A DNA stretch of 64,000 bases, from the NCBI GenBank assembly GCA_029959085.1, contig JARWIR010000002.1, positions 41,536,233-41,600,232 on the forward strand. Direction: 5' to 3'. A program made the translations under genes and the position numbers. Positions 9,740 through 21,764 of the stretch are shown in pieces. A model generated the notes under the pieces. That model made no database searches. It was not told where the DNA came from and saw only the letters and a program-made list of their open reading frames with translations. Within the stretch, counting starts at the first letter, position 1. Every line of letters starts with the position of its first letter. This DNA comes from Nemophila menziesii. Its lineage: Eukaryota > Streptophyta > Magnoliopsida > Boraginales > Hydrophyllaceae.

Positions 9740-11608
9740 GAATTTTTCTCTGAATAGAAATAGGCTAAAACAATATGGGAGACTATATAGAACATGGTTG
9801 AAGCAAATGATTTAGGAAGAAAACCGATGTGGCCAACTCATGAATCAGACACATGAAAGTTAAAGAGAGAATCTGTCTCGAGAAATTTGGCCAACCAAAT
9901 GGATAAAGAACCAATTGTCACTAGGCATGGTTCATCCCTAACTCCGCAAAATGGTGCATATAGTTTTGAATCTGAAACTCCATAGTGGGGATGATGTTGA
10001 TGAATAGAATTACCAAATTAGAAAATAAGAACAACTACAATATCGTGCACCAAGTGAAGCTAGCCAGAAAAATCAAAAGAATCATGGCTATACTAGGCCA
10101 AATTTATATTTTCTTTTTGATCACGAGTTGGAGGAGATGTTTGTAGGCCAAGTAATGTATCCTCCTTAATCTTGTATGTGTTTAGGTAGCTTTAGTTTAT
10201 ATTTTACTACTTTATTGAGTTTTTTCGAGTCATCAGGACGCAACTCAGTATTGAGTTAGGGGTAAAGATTTGTTGTCATTATCTTCTTTTCGTGTTTCCG
10301 CATAAAATTCAAAATATTTAGTGTCTAATATAGGGATTTGGCATAAAATATGGTGAATGTCCCTATTTGAGCATGTTTCTAGTTAGGTCAATGATATTAG
10401 GGAGTATGTTTTTGAACGATGTCATAACGCAACTTAGTATGCATGCACAAAAACAGTAAGTAAGGGATAGAAAATACTAAAAATAAATGTGTAAGAAGAA
10501 ACGTTGAATCTTCAATGGCCTTGAGCGGTGTGTAGAACGTGAGGTCTGAAATAGTTGATGACCTACTTAATCCGTGAACTCATAGTGAAAAAGTAACGAG
10601 ACCTAATAATTTAGATAAATGAATATGACAATTCTTTCATAAGCCACTTGAAGCCTTTAGCTTTCTCACCTATTGAATTGAATATATATTATCCATCTCA
10701 GCCCCTTCTTAGTCTTCCTAAATCTTTTTATTAACCACATTACAAGCCATATCCATTAGTTGATATGCCTTATCCATATGACCCGCACTTAAATCACAAC
10801 CCTAAGAAATTTGTCTTTAGAGCTTGAGTTTGGGGTGGTGGGATTCATCATAGGGATACATTGGATTTTATGATTTTTATTTGCGATATTATTGATGATG
10901 ATCTTTATTGTTACCCCTTGTCGAGGTAAAAAGAGAAAAATATTGAACATAAAATGAAATATGAGAAAAAAGTAGCATGATATCTCGAATCAAAAAGTGA
11001 GTCATAACTAACTTGGTAATGAAATAAAAATAGTATGTAAATAATTTAATATGAAAAGGACTGGCAAAATGGAATTGTTATGGATTCATCATGAAAAGTT
11101 GTATTTGGTTATTTGATTATGCGAATCAAGAGCATCAGAATTGAGTTGAGTGAGAACGTCTTCGAGTGAAAGTCAATCCTTATGGAGATTCGTTGATGGT
11201 TAGTGAGAAGAGAGCCAAAAGCTTACTTCAGATTATTCAAATATACGTATTATACCTTCCTAAAGCCTACATAACAATGGAAAATACCTTAGGATTTCTA
11301 ACTACATGGTTAAGAAACAATTAAATGATTAAGGAGTAATTAGGTGGACCATTGGATACTATATTAGGACCTATGATCACCTTATAGCCTCCATATCGAA
11401 TTAGCTGAAATCCTCTCCTTCTAGCATTACAAATTAATCTAAACTTGAATTTATTATATGTTGATCGTATGTATACTTGATAGGATATTTGCTTTATGAC
11501 CATTCATTGTTTTCTATTACTTCTTCCTCTTCTATATTTATTTGGTAAAGACTACGCTACTATTTTTTATTTATGTTTTGTCACGACACAATTTTGAGTT
11601 GGGGTTCT
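9740..11608 (+). mobile_element. Athila-like 3' internal region (segment S) ending in a polypurine tract
   Basis: This non-coding stretch contains the hallmarks of the region after the ATHILA-like ORF in the E elements: gagcttgagtttggggtggt, the taacccttgtcg-like block, the seven-base ggtaaaa run, and a closing attttgagttggggttct polypurine tract directly before an LTR start at 11609. It lacks a readable ORF and is more diverged from E than E copies are from each other. It is collinear with 43262-45180. Confidence 0.65.
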
Positions 11609-12161
11609 TGATGTCTCTGTTTATGTGATAGAAAAATATAGTCATGAGACGTCATTTTAGGGGTAATTAATGCTTAGTAGAGGGATTTTCTCCATATAGT
11701 GATGGTTTACACTGTCTTGTTTGGTTTAGGTGTTTTGCTATTTTAAGATCATTTGCGCGTAATTTGTGTAATAATTGTGTATCTTATATGTACTTGGAAT
11801 CCATAACTCCTTGAGATGATTATAAGAAGTGAAGAAATCGAATAAACCCTTAGTTATGGAAAAAAGGAAGATTCGGTCACATTTAGAAAGTGAATGTTTA
11901 TGCCAGCCATATTTGTAAAGTTTATCCATCGAGGTGCCACGAAAGATTGAAAATAATTCTGGAAGAACCCTTGGATATCCAACTAGTATTTGAAGTCAAG
12001 AACACGTAAGATTTGATGATTTTCAATTCATAGTTGAATCGAAGAGGTTATGTTAATTGCCACTACCGTGGTTTTGACTAGATATCTTTGGGTTAGATTA
12101 CGTTAACTAAAAGAAGCCCATGACCCATAAAACATTTTCTAGACCTATGTATAATCCCTAT

Positions 12162-13653
12162 TGGTGTTGCCTAAGGTGTGATAAAATAATGATGTAAATA
12201 AGTGCAAACAAATACCCTAAGTTGAGCACGGTTTTGCAAGTATACAGATCGTATGCAAGGTTTAATGAATAAGTAGAATTCGTTCGTCGAGGACTACGAA
12301 GGTTAAGAAGAATTTATGCAAATATTCAAGTGCAAATAATTAAGCTAGATTAATAATACTCAAGGGTAAAGAAGAGAAATATAAATTCTTATTTGATTTT
12401 CAATAAAGGAAAATTAAACTAATAAACTAAAAGACAGAAAATAAATAAAAGAAAAGAAAAGAAGATAGTATGAAAGTTTAGCCTGAGTAATTAGCAAGTA
12501 ATCCCCACTAGTTTTTCCGTTCTAAACATTTAAGGTATGAATCATGTAGTATTTTAATAGTTTGGTTTCAATTGCGCTAGGTAGTTTCAAATAGGGTTTA
12601 CCTGTGTCAATAAGAACCTAAGCAGCCTGTTCCTGCAATTGATTAAATAGCAATACACTAAACCATTGACTATCTAGTTAGGCTAGGTTGTCAGATAAAA
12701 CCTTATTCTAGATGTTATGTGCTAATTCTATAGTCAAATATACCGGTTATCTAACTACTATGATGGTAATCCTATACGTTGTACACCGTAAAGAACACAG
12801 AATATAAATCCAACACATAAACAGAGAAATCAAAACATAAATTCAATAAATTTAGATAGATGTCAACCAAAACTAGGGTTCATACATATACGCTAAAACT
12901 CAAGCTAAATAGAATCTAGTTCATACTAAATAAAGAAAAGAAAAGAATTACAGAATTGAAGGTTGAAGAAGACATGATTGATGCACAGCTCCTTCCAGAC
13001 TTCTCTTCTTGTTGTAAGCTTCTTCCTGAACTTAAGGTTTGGCCAAGGATGATTTTTATAATGATAATAGGTTGTATTTATAGTGTATAGGAAGCCCTAA
13101 TCTTTTTCTTGAAAGAAAAGGTAAATATTGGACTCCTAGCCCAACTCAAATTCGTAGTCCAAAAACATGGAAACAGCCCCATTTTTGTTTTGGTCCAAGA
13201 AGCTTCAATACTCATCCATTTGTCGCGTATGAGTAGTCTAAATTCATCGTCTCGAAAAGATCTTTAACTTTTCTCTTGACAGTTTCTCCAAATTCCTCAC
13301 CGATTTCGAGATATAAGCTAATTTATGGTCGTAGGTGCTGGAATTCAGATTTAAGTTAGTTTTTCCTTTTCCATATTTTTAGCTTTTACTTCCTTATCTT
13401 CAATTTCCATGTTTATCTTCTTTCACTTAGCTCTTGGAACCAACTTGGACTCTAATTAATTACCACATATATCTAAAGCTTCACATTAAATAAATAATTA
13501 AACCCAATATGCTCTAAAAATAATAAATAATCAATTCAAGACCCAAAATAGGAAAGTGTACTAAATCATGATAAAATCGACCTATACTTTAATAAATACA
13601 CCTAAAATTATGTCTCCAAGATAGATTAAATCATCACAAATATGGAGACATCA
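12162..13653 (-). repeat. 3' LTR of E1
   Basis: A complete 1.49-kb LTR. On the minus strand it runs from TGATGTCTCCA to GGCAACACCA. The TATA box (TATTTATA on the plus strand) is at 13075-13082. Confidence 0.85.
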
Positions 13654-15233
13654 AGACCCCTATCTCAAAGTTATATCGTCCCGATACAATAAAAATAAAG
13701 AATCCTAGGGAAGTCAAGAAAAAGAAGTAGGAGGAGAATAAGAACATAACATAATGAATGATCCTAGAGCAAAATACCTAAAAAGTCTCATTTAGTAATG
13801 CTCAAGAAATAATGCACAGGTATGCTTAATGTACACATAATCAACAATCCATGAATTCAAGTCAAGATTAATTTCGCAATGCCAGAAGGAGAGGTTGATA
13901 ACTTAGTTCATGCTAATGGCTATAGGTTGTTCATAGGTCTCAATATAGAATTAAATGGTCCACTTACCTACTACCTAATAGCTCAATTTTTTCTCCACCA
14001 AGCAGTTAGAAATCCTAAAGTCTTTGGTTATAACTTGGCTTAAGGACGGTGTGGTATATTTGGATAATGAAAAAGTGATCTTTTGGCTCTCTCTTCACAT
14101 TCCATCAACGAATCGCCCTAAGCTTGAGTTTTCACTCGAAGATGTTCTCACTCACCCCAATTTATTGCTGCTTTTGAAGTGCATCCCCAATAATCCCAGT
14201 TAAAACATTTTGTGATGATATACAAATTCCACTTTGCCGGTCCGAATATATATTCTTTTCATATCAATTTTTTTCTTTTGTATAGCTATGACTCTCTTCT
14301 TAATGTTGAGATATCACGCTATTTTTTTTTCATATATATTTTTTTTCTTTTTATGCCCTTATTGGCAATTTTAGCTCCTAGCTTCTTCTTCATTCACTAT
14401 TACCCCGGCAAAGGGTTACAATAATAACTTTTTTATCATTAATAAAATCACAATTACAATTCCAAATCCCAATGTTCCCTAATGATGAAACCCACCACCC
14501 CAAACTCAAGCTCTAAAAACGACTTGTTTCAGGTTTTGCGATTAGAGTGCGGGTCATATAGATAAGTCCTACAAACTAAGGGTATGGATTATAATGTGGT
14601 TAAATAAAAGGTTTTAGAAAGGCTCAGAGGGGCTAAGATGGATAAATAATAACAATAATCAAATAAAAGGGTAAGAAGGTAAAAAAGGCTTCAAGTGGCT
14701 TCAATATGAAATAACTGCCTTATTCACTTTTCTAACTACCGGATTTTGTTACTTTTTAACTACTAGTTCATAGATAAGCGGGTTTTAAACTAATTTCAAA
14801 CCTCATGTTCTACACACCAAATAACACTCCCTAAGTTTCAATGTAACTTCTTAGTATTACTCATTAACTTTTCTATCTTTTATTTCCTGTTTTCATACAT
14901 GCATGCTAAACATATTTATGACATCTTTTAAAAACATACTACTTACTATCATTGACTTAAATAAATAATGCTCAAATAGGTATATTCAACATATTCTATG
15001 CCTATTCAACCTAAAAAATTTAAAATTTTATGCAAAAACGAAAAGGGAAGACGAGGACAACGAACCCCCACCCCCAACTCAAAAAGTGAGCCGTGTCCCC
15101 ACGACTCGAAAAAGACTCAAGAAAAATAAATGGTAAAATTAGCATACATATTGCACATAAAGAAATGGTAGGGAAGAAAGAAAACATACTCTTCGAGGCT
15201 ATTACCTCGCCTTATTGACCAAGTGTTTCTCCT
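13654..15233 (-). other. 3' non-coding internal region of E1
   Basis: On the minus strand it carries the gagtttggggtggtgggt motif (near 14490-14510), the tgtaacccttt-like block near 14400 and the polypurine tract next to the LTR. No gene is seen. The plus-strand 70-residue frame at 14212-14424 is a T-rich shadow. Confidence 0.65.
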
Positions 15234-15801
15234 TCAGCCAACTTTATATTCGCTTTCCGATCTAGACACGTGATCATAGTAGGATATTGCATTAAATAAC
15301 GACATGGGAGAGATCGAAAATCGCATCACCTCCTCATAGATCAACTGTTCCACATCCTCTTCTTCTCCTCTCAAAATACAATTCAACAAAAAGAACGTTC
15401 TACGTCTTACCATGAACGTAGACCAAACCAATCTTTCTTAAATCTCTAAGAAACGTTTTGTATTCTCCTTTATCAATTTCTTCTTCAAATACTTTTGCAT
15501 AAGCAAAAGGTAGTTCCTTTAATTGTTTCTTTGGAGAAGCTATCATGGCCATTGAAGCTTTCTCTTTTTCTTCGGGTGTAGGGTCTTCAATTTGTAGAGG
15601 TTGTGTTGTTTTCTTCACGAAAGTTGGAACCTTTTTGCCCATTGAATCAAACACAGCTTGCTGACCTCTCTTCTCTTGACCTGTTTCACCCTTTGTGTTG
15701 GAACTAGAACTTTTCTTACTTGATTTCTTCTCAATATAACCGAATACCTTGCTTTTTTTCATCTCCCTTACAGTAGATAATGTTTTTGTTCTCTTAATCA
15801 T
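15234..15801 (-). pseudogene. ATHILA-ORF-like gene of E1, core deleted
   Basis: The N-terminal 130 residues (KRTKTLSTVREMKKSKVFG, a Lys/Ser-rich stretch, KELPFAYAKVFEEE) match the starts of the ORFs in E3 and E4. After the residues LVYVHGKT the sequence jumps to NCILRGEEEDVEQLIYEEVM, which belongs about 100 residues further on in E3 and E4. The central conserved domain is therefore missing, and the two parts are in different frames. Non-functional. Confidence 0.75.
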
Positions 15802-16260
15802 CTCAATTGACCCCTAACTCAAAGCTTTAACCACTCTTGAAATTTGAAACTCTTGATTATTGGTTGTACAAGCTTTATTTGGGTTAGAAAAGGAGTTTTG
15901 ATGATGATTATCTATATGGGTAAGATGGATTCTTGATGGATTGGTATGGATCTAAGAAATTTTTGTATGAATTTCTGAAATTTAAGCTTTTGATTCTTGG
16001 ATTCAATGTGTTTTGGTAAGATATGGGTGGTTGAATCTCCTTTGTAATGATATGGAGAAGGAATTGGATGTGTTTTCATGGTGATTGGGTAGTGTTTTGA
16101 TTATTAGGGAAGGTTTGATAAAGTTTCAATGGAGTTGGGAGAGGTTTGGGGAAGAAGGAGAAGCTTAGGGATTGAAAAATTCGTAATAGAGCAACCTCCT
16201 CTCCCTTATAACCTAAAAAAAAGCAAAAATTTCCTCTCCCCAGCAGTGTCGGGCATGAGT

Positions 16261-17735
16261 TGTGATAAAATAATGATGTAAATAAGTGCAAGCAAACACC
16301 CTAAGCTGAGCACGGTTCTGCAAGTATACAGATCGTATGCAAGTTTTAATGAATAAGTAGAATTCGTTCCTCAGGGACTACGAAGGTTAAAAAGAACTTA
16401 TGCAAATATTCAAGTGCAAATAATTAAGCTAGAATAATAATACGCAAGGGTAAAGAAGAGAAAGATAGATTTTTATCTGATTTTAATAAAATAAAATTAA
16501 ACTAATAAACTAAAAGACAGAAAATAAATAAAAGAAAAGAAAAGAAGATAGTATGAATGTTTAGCTTGAGTAATTAGCAAGTAATCCCCACTAGTTTTGC
16601 CGTTCTAAACATGTAAGGTATGAATCATGTAGTATGTCAATAGTTTGGTTTCAATTGCGCTAGGTAGTTTCAAATAGGGTTTACATGTGTCAATAAGAAC
16701 CTAAACAAACTGTTCTTGCAATTGATTAAATAGCAATACACTAAACCATTGACTATCTAGTTAGGCTGGGTTGTCAGATCAAACCTTATTCTAGACGTTA
16801 TGTGCTAATTCTATAGTCAAATATATCGGTTATCTAACTACTATGATGGTAATCCTATACGTTGTACACCGTAAAGAACACATAATATAAATCCAAAACA
16901 TAACAGAGAAATCAAAACATAAATTCAATCAAATTAGGTAGATGTCAACCAAAACTAGGGTTCATACATATACGCTAAAGCTCAAGCTAAATAGAATCTA
17001 GTTCATACTAAAAAAGGAAAATGAAAGAATTACAGAATTGAAGGTTGAAGAAGACATGATTGAAGCACAGCTCCTTCCAGACTTCTCTTCTTGTTGTAAG
17101 CTTCTTCATGACCTTAAGGTTTGGCCAAGGATGATTTTTCTAATGATAATAGGTTTTATTTATAGTGCATAGGAAGACCTAATCGTTTTCTTGAAGGAAA
17201 AGGTAAATATTGGACTCCTAGCTCAACTCAAATTCGTAGCCCAAAAACATGGAATCAGTCCCGTTTTTGTTTTTGTCCTAGCAGCTTCAATACTCATCCC
17301 TTTGATGCGTATGAGGAGTCGAAACTCATTGTCTCGGAAAGATATTTAACTTTTCTCTTGACCGTTACTCCAAATTCCTCACCGATTTTGAGATATAAGC
17401 TGATTTGTGGTCGTAGGTGCTGGAATTTAGATTTAAGGCAGTTTTTCCTTTTCCATATTTGTAGCTTTTACTTTCTTATCTTCAATTTCCATGTTTATCT
17501 TCTTTCCTTTAACTCTTAGAACCAACTTGGACACTAATTAATTACCATATATCTCTAAAGCTTCACACTAAATAAATAATTAAACCCTATTTGCTCTAAA
17601 AATAATAAATAATCAATTCAAGACCCAAAATAGGAAAGTGTACGAAATCATGATAAAATCGACCTATACTTTAATAAATACACCTAAAATGATGTCTCCA
17701 AGATAAATTAAATCATCACAAATAGGGAGACATCG
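16261..17735 (-). repeat. 5' LTR of E1 (3' end deleted)
   Basis: Closely similar to 12162-13653 over its whole length. It loses homology at the tgtgataaaa end, where the deletion starts. TATA box at 17157-17164. The difference between the two LTRs would date the insertion. Confidence 0.85.
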
Positions 17736-18356
17736 CCTATTAACCTTAGTAAGGAGTCTTAGTCAGTTTTAAGAGAGAAAATACCCGGAGCAAGAGAGAA
17801 GAATAGCAATAGGAGTTGGAAAGTTGTTCATGCCATTGCAACCCTTCCCTTTATCATTTTTATGCAATTAGTATACTATTCTTATTTTTGTTTTGTCTTT
17901 TGAACATGAATATTATATTATTAGTTGATAGTTTTAATTATATGAGTAGGAACTAAATCTATTTAGATTGAGAATAACATATGGTATGAACCTTATAATT
18001 GTTTTATGCATTTATTGAATTTGGAAATTCCTTTAAATAAATTATTGTAATTGATTTGTATTGTACGTTTGACCTAGGTTTGTAGTCCTTGCTATGAGAA
18101 AGTATAAATCTACACCTTTAGTAGTTTGGTTTGTCACACTGATGGGGTTCAATTAAAGAAAACCACACATAATCGTTTCGTGTGCGGTAGTGATCTTATG
18201 GACTTTCCCTACTAGATAGTCAATAGGTTTAGATATAAACACCGATCATTGTGAAGGTTTCTCTTACCTAAGTCCCCAGGTAGTGTTGAAGTTGCCTTCT
18301 AAGCTACCCTGACGGGGGTTAAGAGGAATTTAATATACCAAATATTTCTTTTATAT

Positions 18357-18591
18357 CAGGGTCGGCCCTGATATTTTGGAGGCCCTAAGCAAACTCACAT
18401 AAAGGGACTCCCGACATAAATAAAAATATTATTACTATTAGCATGGTTTGAGCTTTACACCTAATAAAATAAAACGTGCAACATTACCACCTAACTAATA
18501 ATACTATTGTATATAATTATTTAAATCTAGGATATATATATATACACACACATAATACATTTAGATTATCGGGGGGCTTAAGAGGACCGTG
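18357..18591 (+). mobile_element. hAT-like non-autonomous DNA element remnant, TSD TTTTATAT
   Basis: It begins CAGGGTCGGCCCTGATATT, typical of hAT-type ends, and is flanked by the 8-bp repeat TTTTATAT at 18349-18356 and 18592-18599. The right end is shortened: the copy at 57400 retains the complementary end GGGCCGACCCTG before the same TTTTATAT. No transposase. It sits in an F LTR, so it is younger than that LTR. Confidence 0.75.
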
Positions 18592-18943
18592 TTTTATATC
18601 ACACAACTGGCCCTTAGACAATAAATTTAGAAATAGGGCTAGTTCTCTAGCTAAACTCTCATATCTTTCCCATTTTTGTTTTATTTTTTGTCTTCAATTT
18701 AATTCTTAGTTTATTAATCATTAATTATTCAGTGTCTTAAAAAATCAAACAAATATCTTAGTGTCTTTGCGTATTTTTCTATTAGCTTTCTCTAGTATAC
18801 TTAGTAAGAACAATGTTCACAAACTCACTTTCGTATTTCCTGTCTAGTTTTCTTACTTATTACTTAAAAACTATCAGTTCACTTGCGAAGAGTGTTATCA
18901 TAGCCGTCTTAGGCGTGTGTGCTTCATTATCATTTATTTATCA

Positions 18944-20280
18944 CCCCTTTGTCCCTACCATGAAGCTTCAATGAAGATTATGAAATAACAAATGATTTTA
19001 TCAAAAGCAAAATCAATTCATGCAACAACAAATTGTTACAAGTTGATACGACCCTTCAACAAAATCAACAAGGTTAACCTTTGCAACTGACCAAAAGCAC
19101 GAATAAAGATATCAAGTTAATGTTGATGACAAGGTTGGTTACTAATCGTGTAAAGCTACAAGTCTCCGATATAAGAAGCTGGTGGAATCACCACCGGTTT
19201 TTTAGTGAGGTAACAATTCTAACAGAAAAAGAAACGTTAAGGATGAATCTAGATGAGGTAGTCATTGAACATTGGGTTGAAGAAGTGGTCAGAAGACCAA
19301 AGGAAGTAGTTGAAGCATCAAAGGTGTAAGAGAATCTGAGAGCGGACCTTTACAAAAAATTCATCCACTACCTTGGTTCCCATCAAGAGTAGCCAAAAAG
19401 AACAATGACTCCATGTAAATGAAGTTCATTGAAATTTTGAGCCAATTAAAAAACAATATCCAATTACTCAAAATCATAAAGAGGGAGCCAAAGTATTTCA
19501 TATTTTTCAAAGACACACTCTACAAGAGTAACAAGTTTGCTAAAAAAATGAAATTGTGGCTTTAACTAACGAGGTATCAACACAAGTACATCGAACTTTG
19601 CCACAAAAAGTCAACGATTAAGGAGGTTTCCACTTTCCTATCAAAATTGGTGGTATATTTTAAGAAAAAAGCAATGTGTGATTTGTGCACGATTATAATC
19701 TCATGCCCAAGTGTGTATTCAATAAGTTGGGTATTGGAGATACCAAACCAACATTCGTCATCTTTTAAATTGCAGATCAATTTATAACAAACCCATGGGG
19801 AGTAGTCAAGGACGTTCTAGCCCAAGTAGGTAATTTTGATATTTGAACTGACTTTATTTAATTGGATTATGATGTAGATAAGAATGTCCGTTTCATCTTG
19901 GCGGGTCCATTATTAGATACAGGGTGCACAATGATCAATTTATACAAAGGAACCATGACCCTACGCATTGAAGATGAATCCCAAACAGTTTTTGTTTCGA
20001 GAAAGATGAACATGAAAGAGGTAAAAAATATCTCAGTAATCGGGATTTTGACCGGAAAGTCTAATGAAAAAACCCCCCCAGAAACCATGAGAAAGAAAGA
20101 ATAAAATGAGTTTACTATGGGAGACGAGGTATAATAGTAAGATCCCAACCCCCAACAGACCACACGAGTATAAGGATGCTCTGATGGGGTCGTTCCTTGT
20201 CACTCAAGTGGTTTTGTCAAAAGTGATTGAGGTAAGACCGAAGAAAGCTAGCAAATTTTGATTAGTTGATTCGACAAGTA
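18944..20280 (+). pseudogene. F-family gag-end, retropepsin and GPF-type tail, badly decayed (copy 1)
   Basis: Pieces in several frames match the Athila layout. First comes the gag-protease linker (19081-19600). Then comes the protease end, with DYDVDKNVRFILAGPLLDTG and YKGTMTLRIEDESQTVFV at 19862-20000, the region after the catalytic Asp in Athila retropepsins. At about 20155-20240 a tail reads RPHEYKDA.MGSFLVT.VV.SKVIEV, matching the integrase-tail segment of E4. Nothing resembling RT, RNase H or the integrase core lies between protease and tail (about 60 codons). Many stops. The primer-binding site expected after the LTR is not seen. Confidence 0.65.
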
Positions 20281-20363
20281 TCACATGTTTTTTGAGAGCC
20301 TAATTTAAGAAAAATGAATCTCGAGGTACTATTAAACATTTAACTACGTAAAACAAAAATGTG

Positions 20364-20381
20364 TGTGGGAGACAACCCACA
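20364..20381 (+). other. Stem-loop after the GPF tail (F copy 1)
   Basis: TGTGGG (20364-20369), loop AGACAA, CCCACA (20376-20381): six perfect pairs. E3 has a version with a different stem (CGGG/CCCG) and loop AGAGAA at the same relative place. The copy at about 59168 is eroded. Confidence 0.55.
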
Positions 20382-20539
20382 TTTCAATTTCTTTAATTAT
20401 TGTTTTTCATTTTTGTAGTGTATATTATCTTGAGTCTCTTTGTTATTGGTGTAAATAAAGTTGATAAGGGAGTTTGTATAGATGTTTTATTGTGTAAGTG
20501 GTATATCCTTGACTTTGGGGTATTTTATAAGATTATAAG

Positions 20540-20890
20540 AGCCTCCATCAGCACTTTGCGATGTATCGCACCTCGCATGCGGTACCGTGATGAAATATAT
20601 TCATTTATATTACGTTACGGTATTTAGTGCAAGACAAGGTATAGAACTCGTTATAATACAACGCCATAGCTGTGGTGTACCAAAGATCCCGTACTGCCAC
20701 AACACTATGCATTTTATTAATGACTACGGTTCTTTGTGCGAGGAAAAACCAAAGTTTCGCGGTACACCACGCCTAGGTGCGGTCTACTGCAGCACCGTAT
20801 TAGCGACGCACCATATTGAGAACCCTATATACTGTACAATTGTTTTGAAAAGAGGCTTGTGGTTTACCACCACTTATCTACAGTATACCA
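20540..20890 (+). repeat. Hairpin-rich GGTA..CC repeat region of F copy 1
   Basis: A GC-richer stretch with many short near-palindromes of type CGGTACACCxCG (gcggtaccg, tcgcggtacaccacg, gtgcggtctactgcag, cagtataccac). It lies between the tail and the place where an ORF would start. A second copy is at 59340-59705. The 105-residue frame across it is not a gene. Confidence 0.6.
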
Positions 20891-21764
20891 CATCCAAGGG
20901 ATAAAATTCTTATGGAATATTTTTTCAACTGGGAAAGACCAATGAACAACGTCACCAGGCATCTACATCTTCTCCTGAAGCCACCTCAATCCTTTTTAAA
21001 CGTGAAGATTAATGTCTACTTCTCATTTTTTCTTCTCTTTCTATACACAAAACTCTCTCTTTTTTGTTACGTAGGAGAGCCACTTTGGACTCGGAGTCAT
21101 TGACTCAGTTCAAACTTTCACCACTAGATTGGATGACCAAGGAAGTGGCTAGTAAGCTAATCCCAACTCTCTCTGCAACTAAGCTTTGATTTTTTATAAT
21201 AAAGTGAAGAACGATAGTAAATATCTAATTGATAATTTTCTAAGTACTACTTTATGTATTTGTTAAATTTTACCACTAGTTGATTATTATATATTGATTG
21301 ATATGTAATTAACTTCTCTATTAATAAATAATTTATAAAAAATCTATGATATATTCATAATCTATAATGTTAATAACAAGAAATTAAAAGTATATATATA
21401 GTCTACAAATCAAGATTTTACTTTAAAATTCGTATATGACCATAGAACAGGGTATGTGTATATTGAGGAGGGGGAATTGTCCCCTTAAGTGTAGCAAAGA
21501 TATTTTGGCCCCTATAATTTTATTTTATTTTTTCATAATATATTATGGTCCCCTTCTAATATTTTTAAAAACATATAACTGTTGTCCCCGTTTCCGTTCC
21601 CACACTTAATCTAAAATTACCAGTCTCACTTTTAAAGGTGTTTGACCCTATATCTTCAAAACATATACTTGGCCCCCTAAAATCTTATTAATATATTTTT
21701 TTTAGTTGAAAGAATAATTTTATTGTAAAACCATACAATATTTATAATATTAATAATATATATA
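20891..21764. other. Truncated F internal sequence and flanking tail, no gene
   Basis: 20900-21170 corresponds to the pre-ORF leader of the F element. 21170-21764 is AT-rich flanking DNA that recurs at 41160-41450 and 59910-60500 (anchors accactagttgattattatata, tatgtgtatatt, cccctaaaatctt). No coding frame. Confidence 0.6.

Larger units (their letters stand above)
12162..17735 (-). mobile_element. E1: Athila-like element, minus strand, internally deleted, TSD CCTAT
   Basis: Two direct E-family LTRs (12162-13653 and 16261-17735) flank 2.6 kb. CCTAT is duplicated at 12157-12161 and 17736-17740, and the outer bases are TG...CG (the last A mutated). On the minus strand the polypurine tract (TTTGAGATAGGGGTCT) abuts the LTR at 13653. 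The 5' LTR lacks its last 20 bases, the primer-binding site, gag and protease. A deletion joins the LTR at 16260/16261 to the sequence just before the ATHILA-like ORF. Confidence 0.88.
11609..18943 (+). repeat. F-family LTR, copy 1, split by two insertions
   Basis: LTR pieces are 11609-12161, 17741-18356 and 18600-18943, about 1.5 kb together. It starts TGATGTCTCTG after a polypurine tract and ends about TTTATCA. The single F LTR at 37995-40729 shows the same order without these insertions: its aatccctatatatcacc (39732-39748) marks the empty site of the E1 insertion. It is flanked on the right by the gag-like internal region, so here it follows S and precedes a 5' internal region. Confidence 0.7.

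Noticed and set aside
20587..20904. 105-residue frame across the F hairpin region
   Set aside because: Lies on the GC-rich repeat array and is broken in the second copy.
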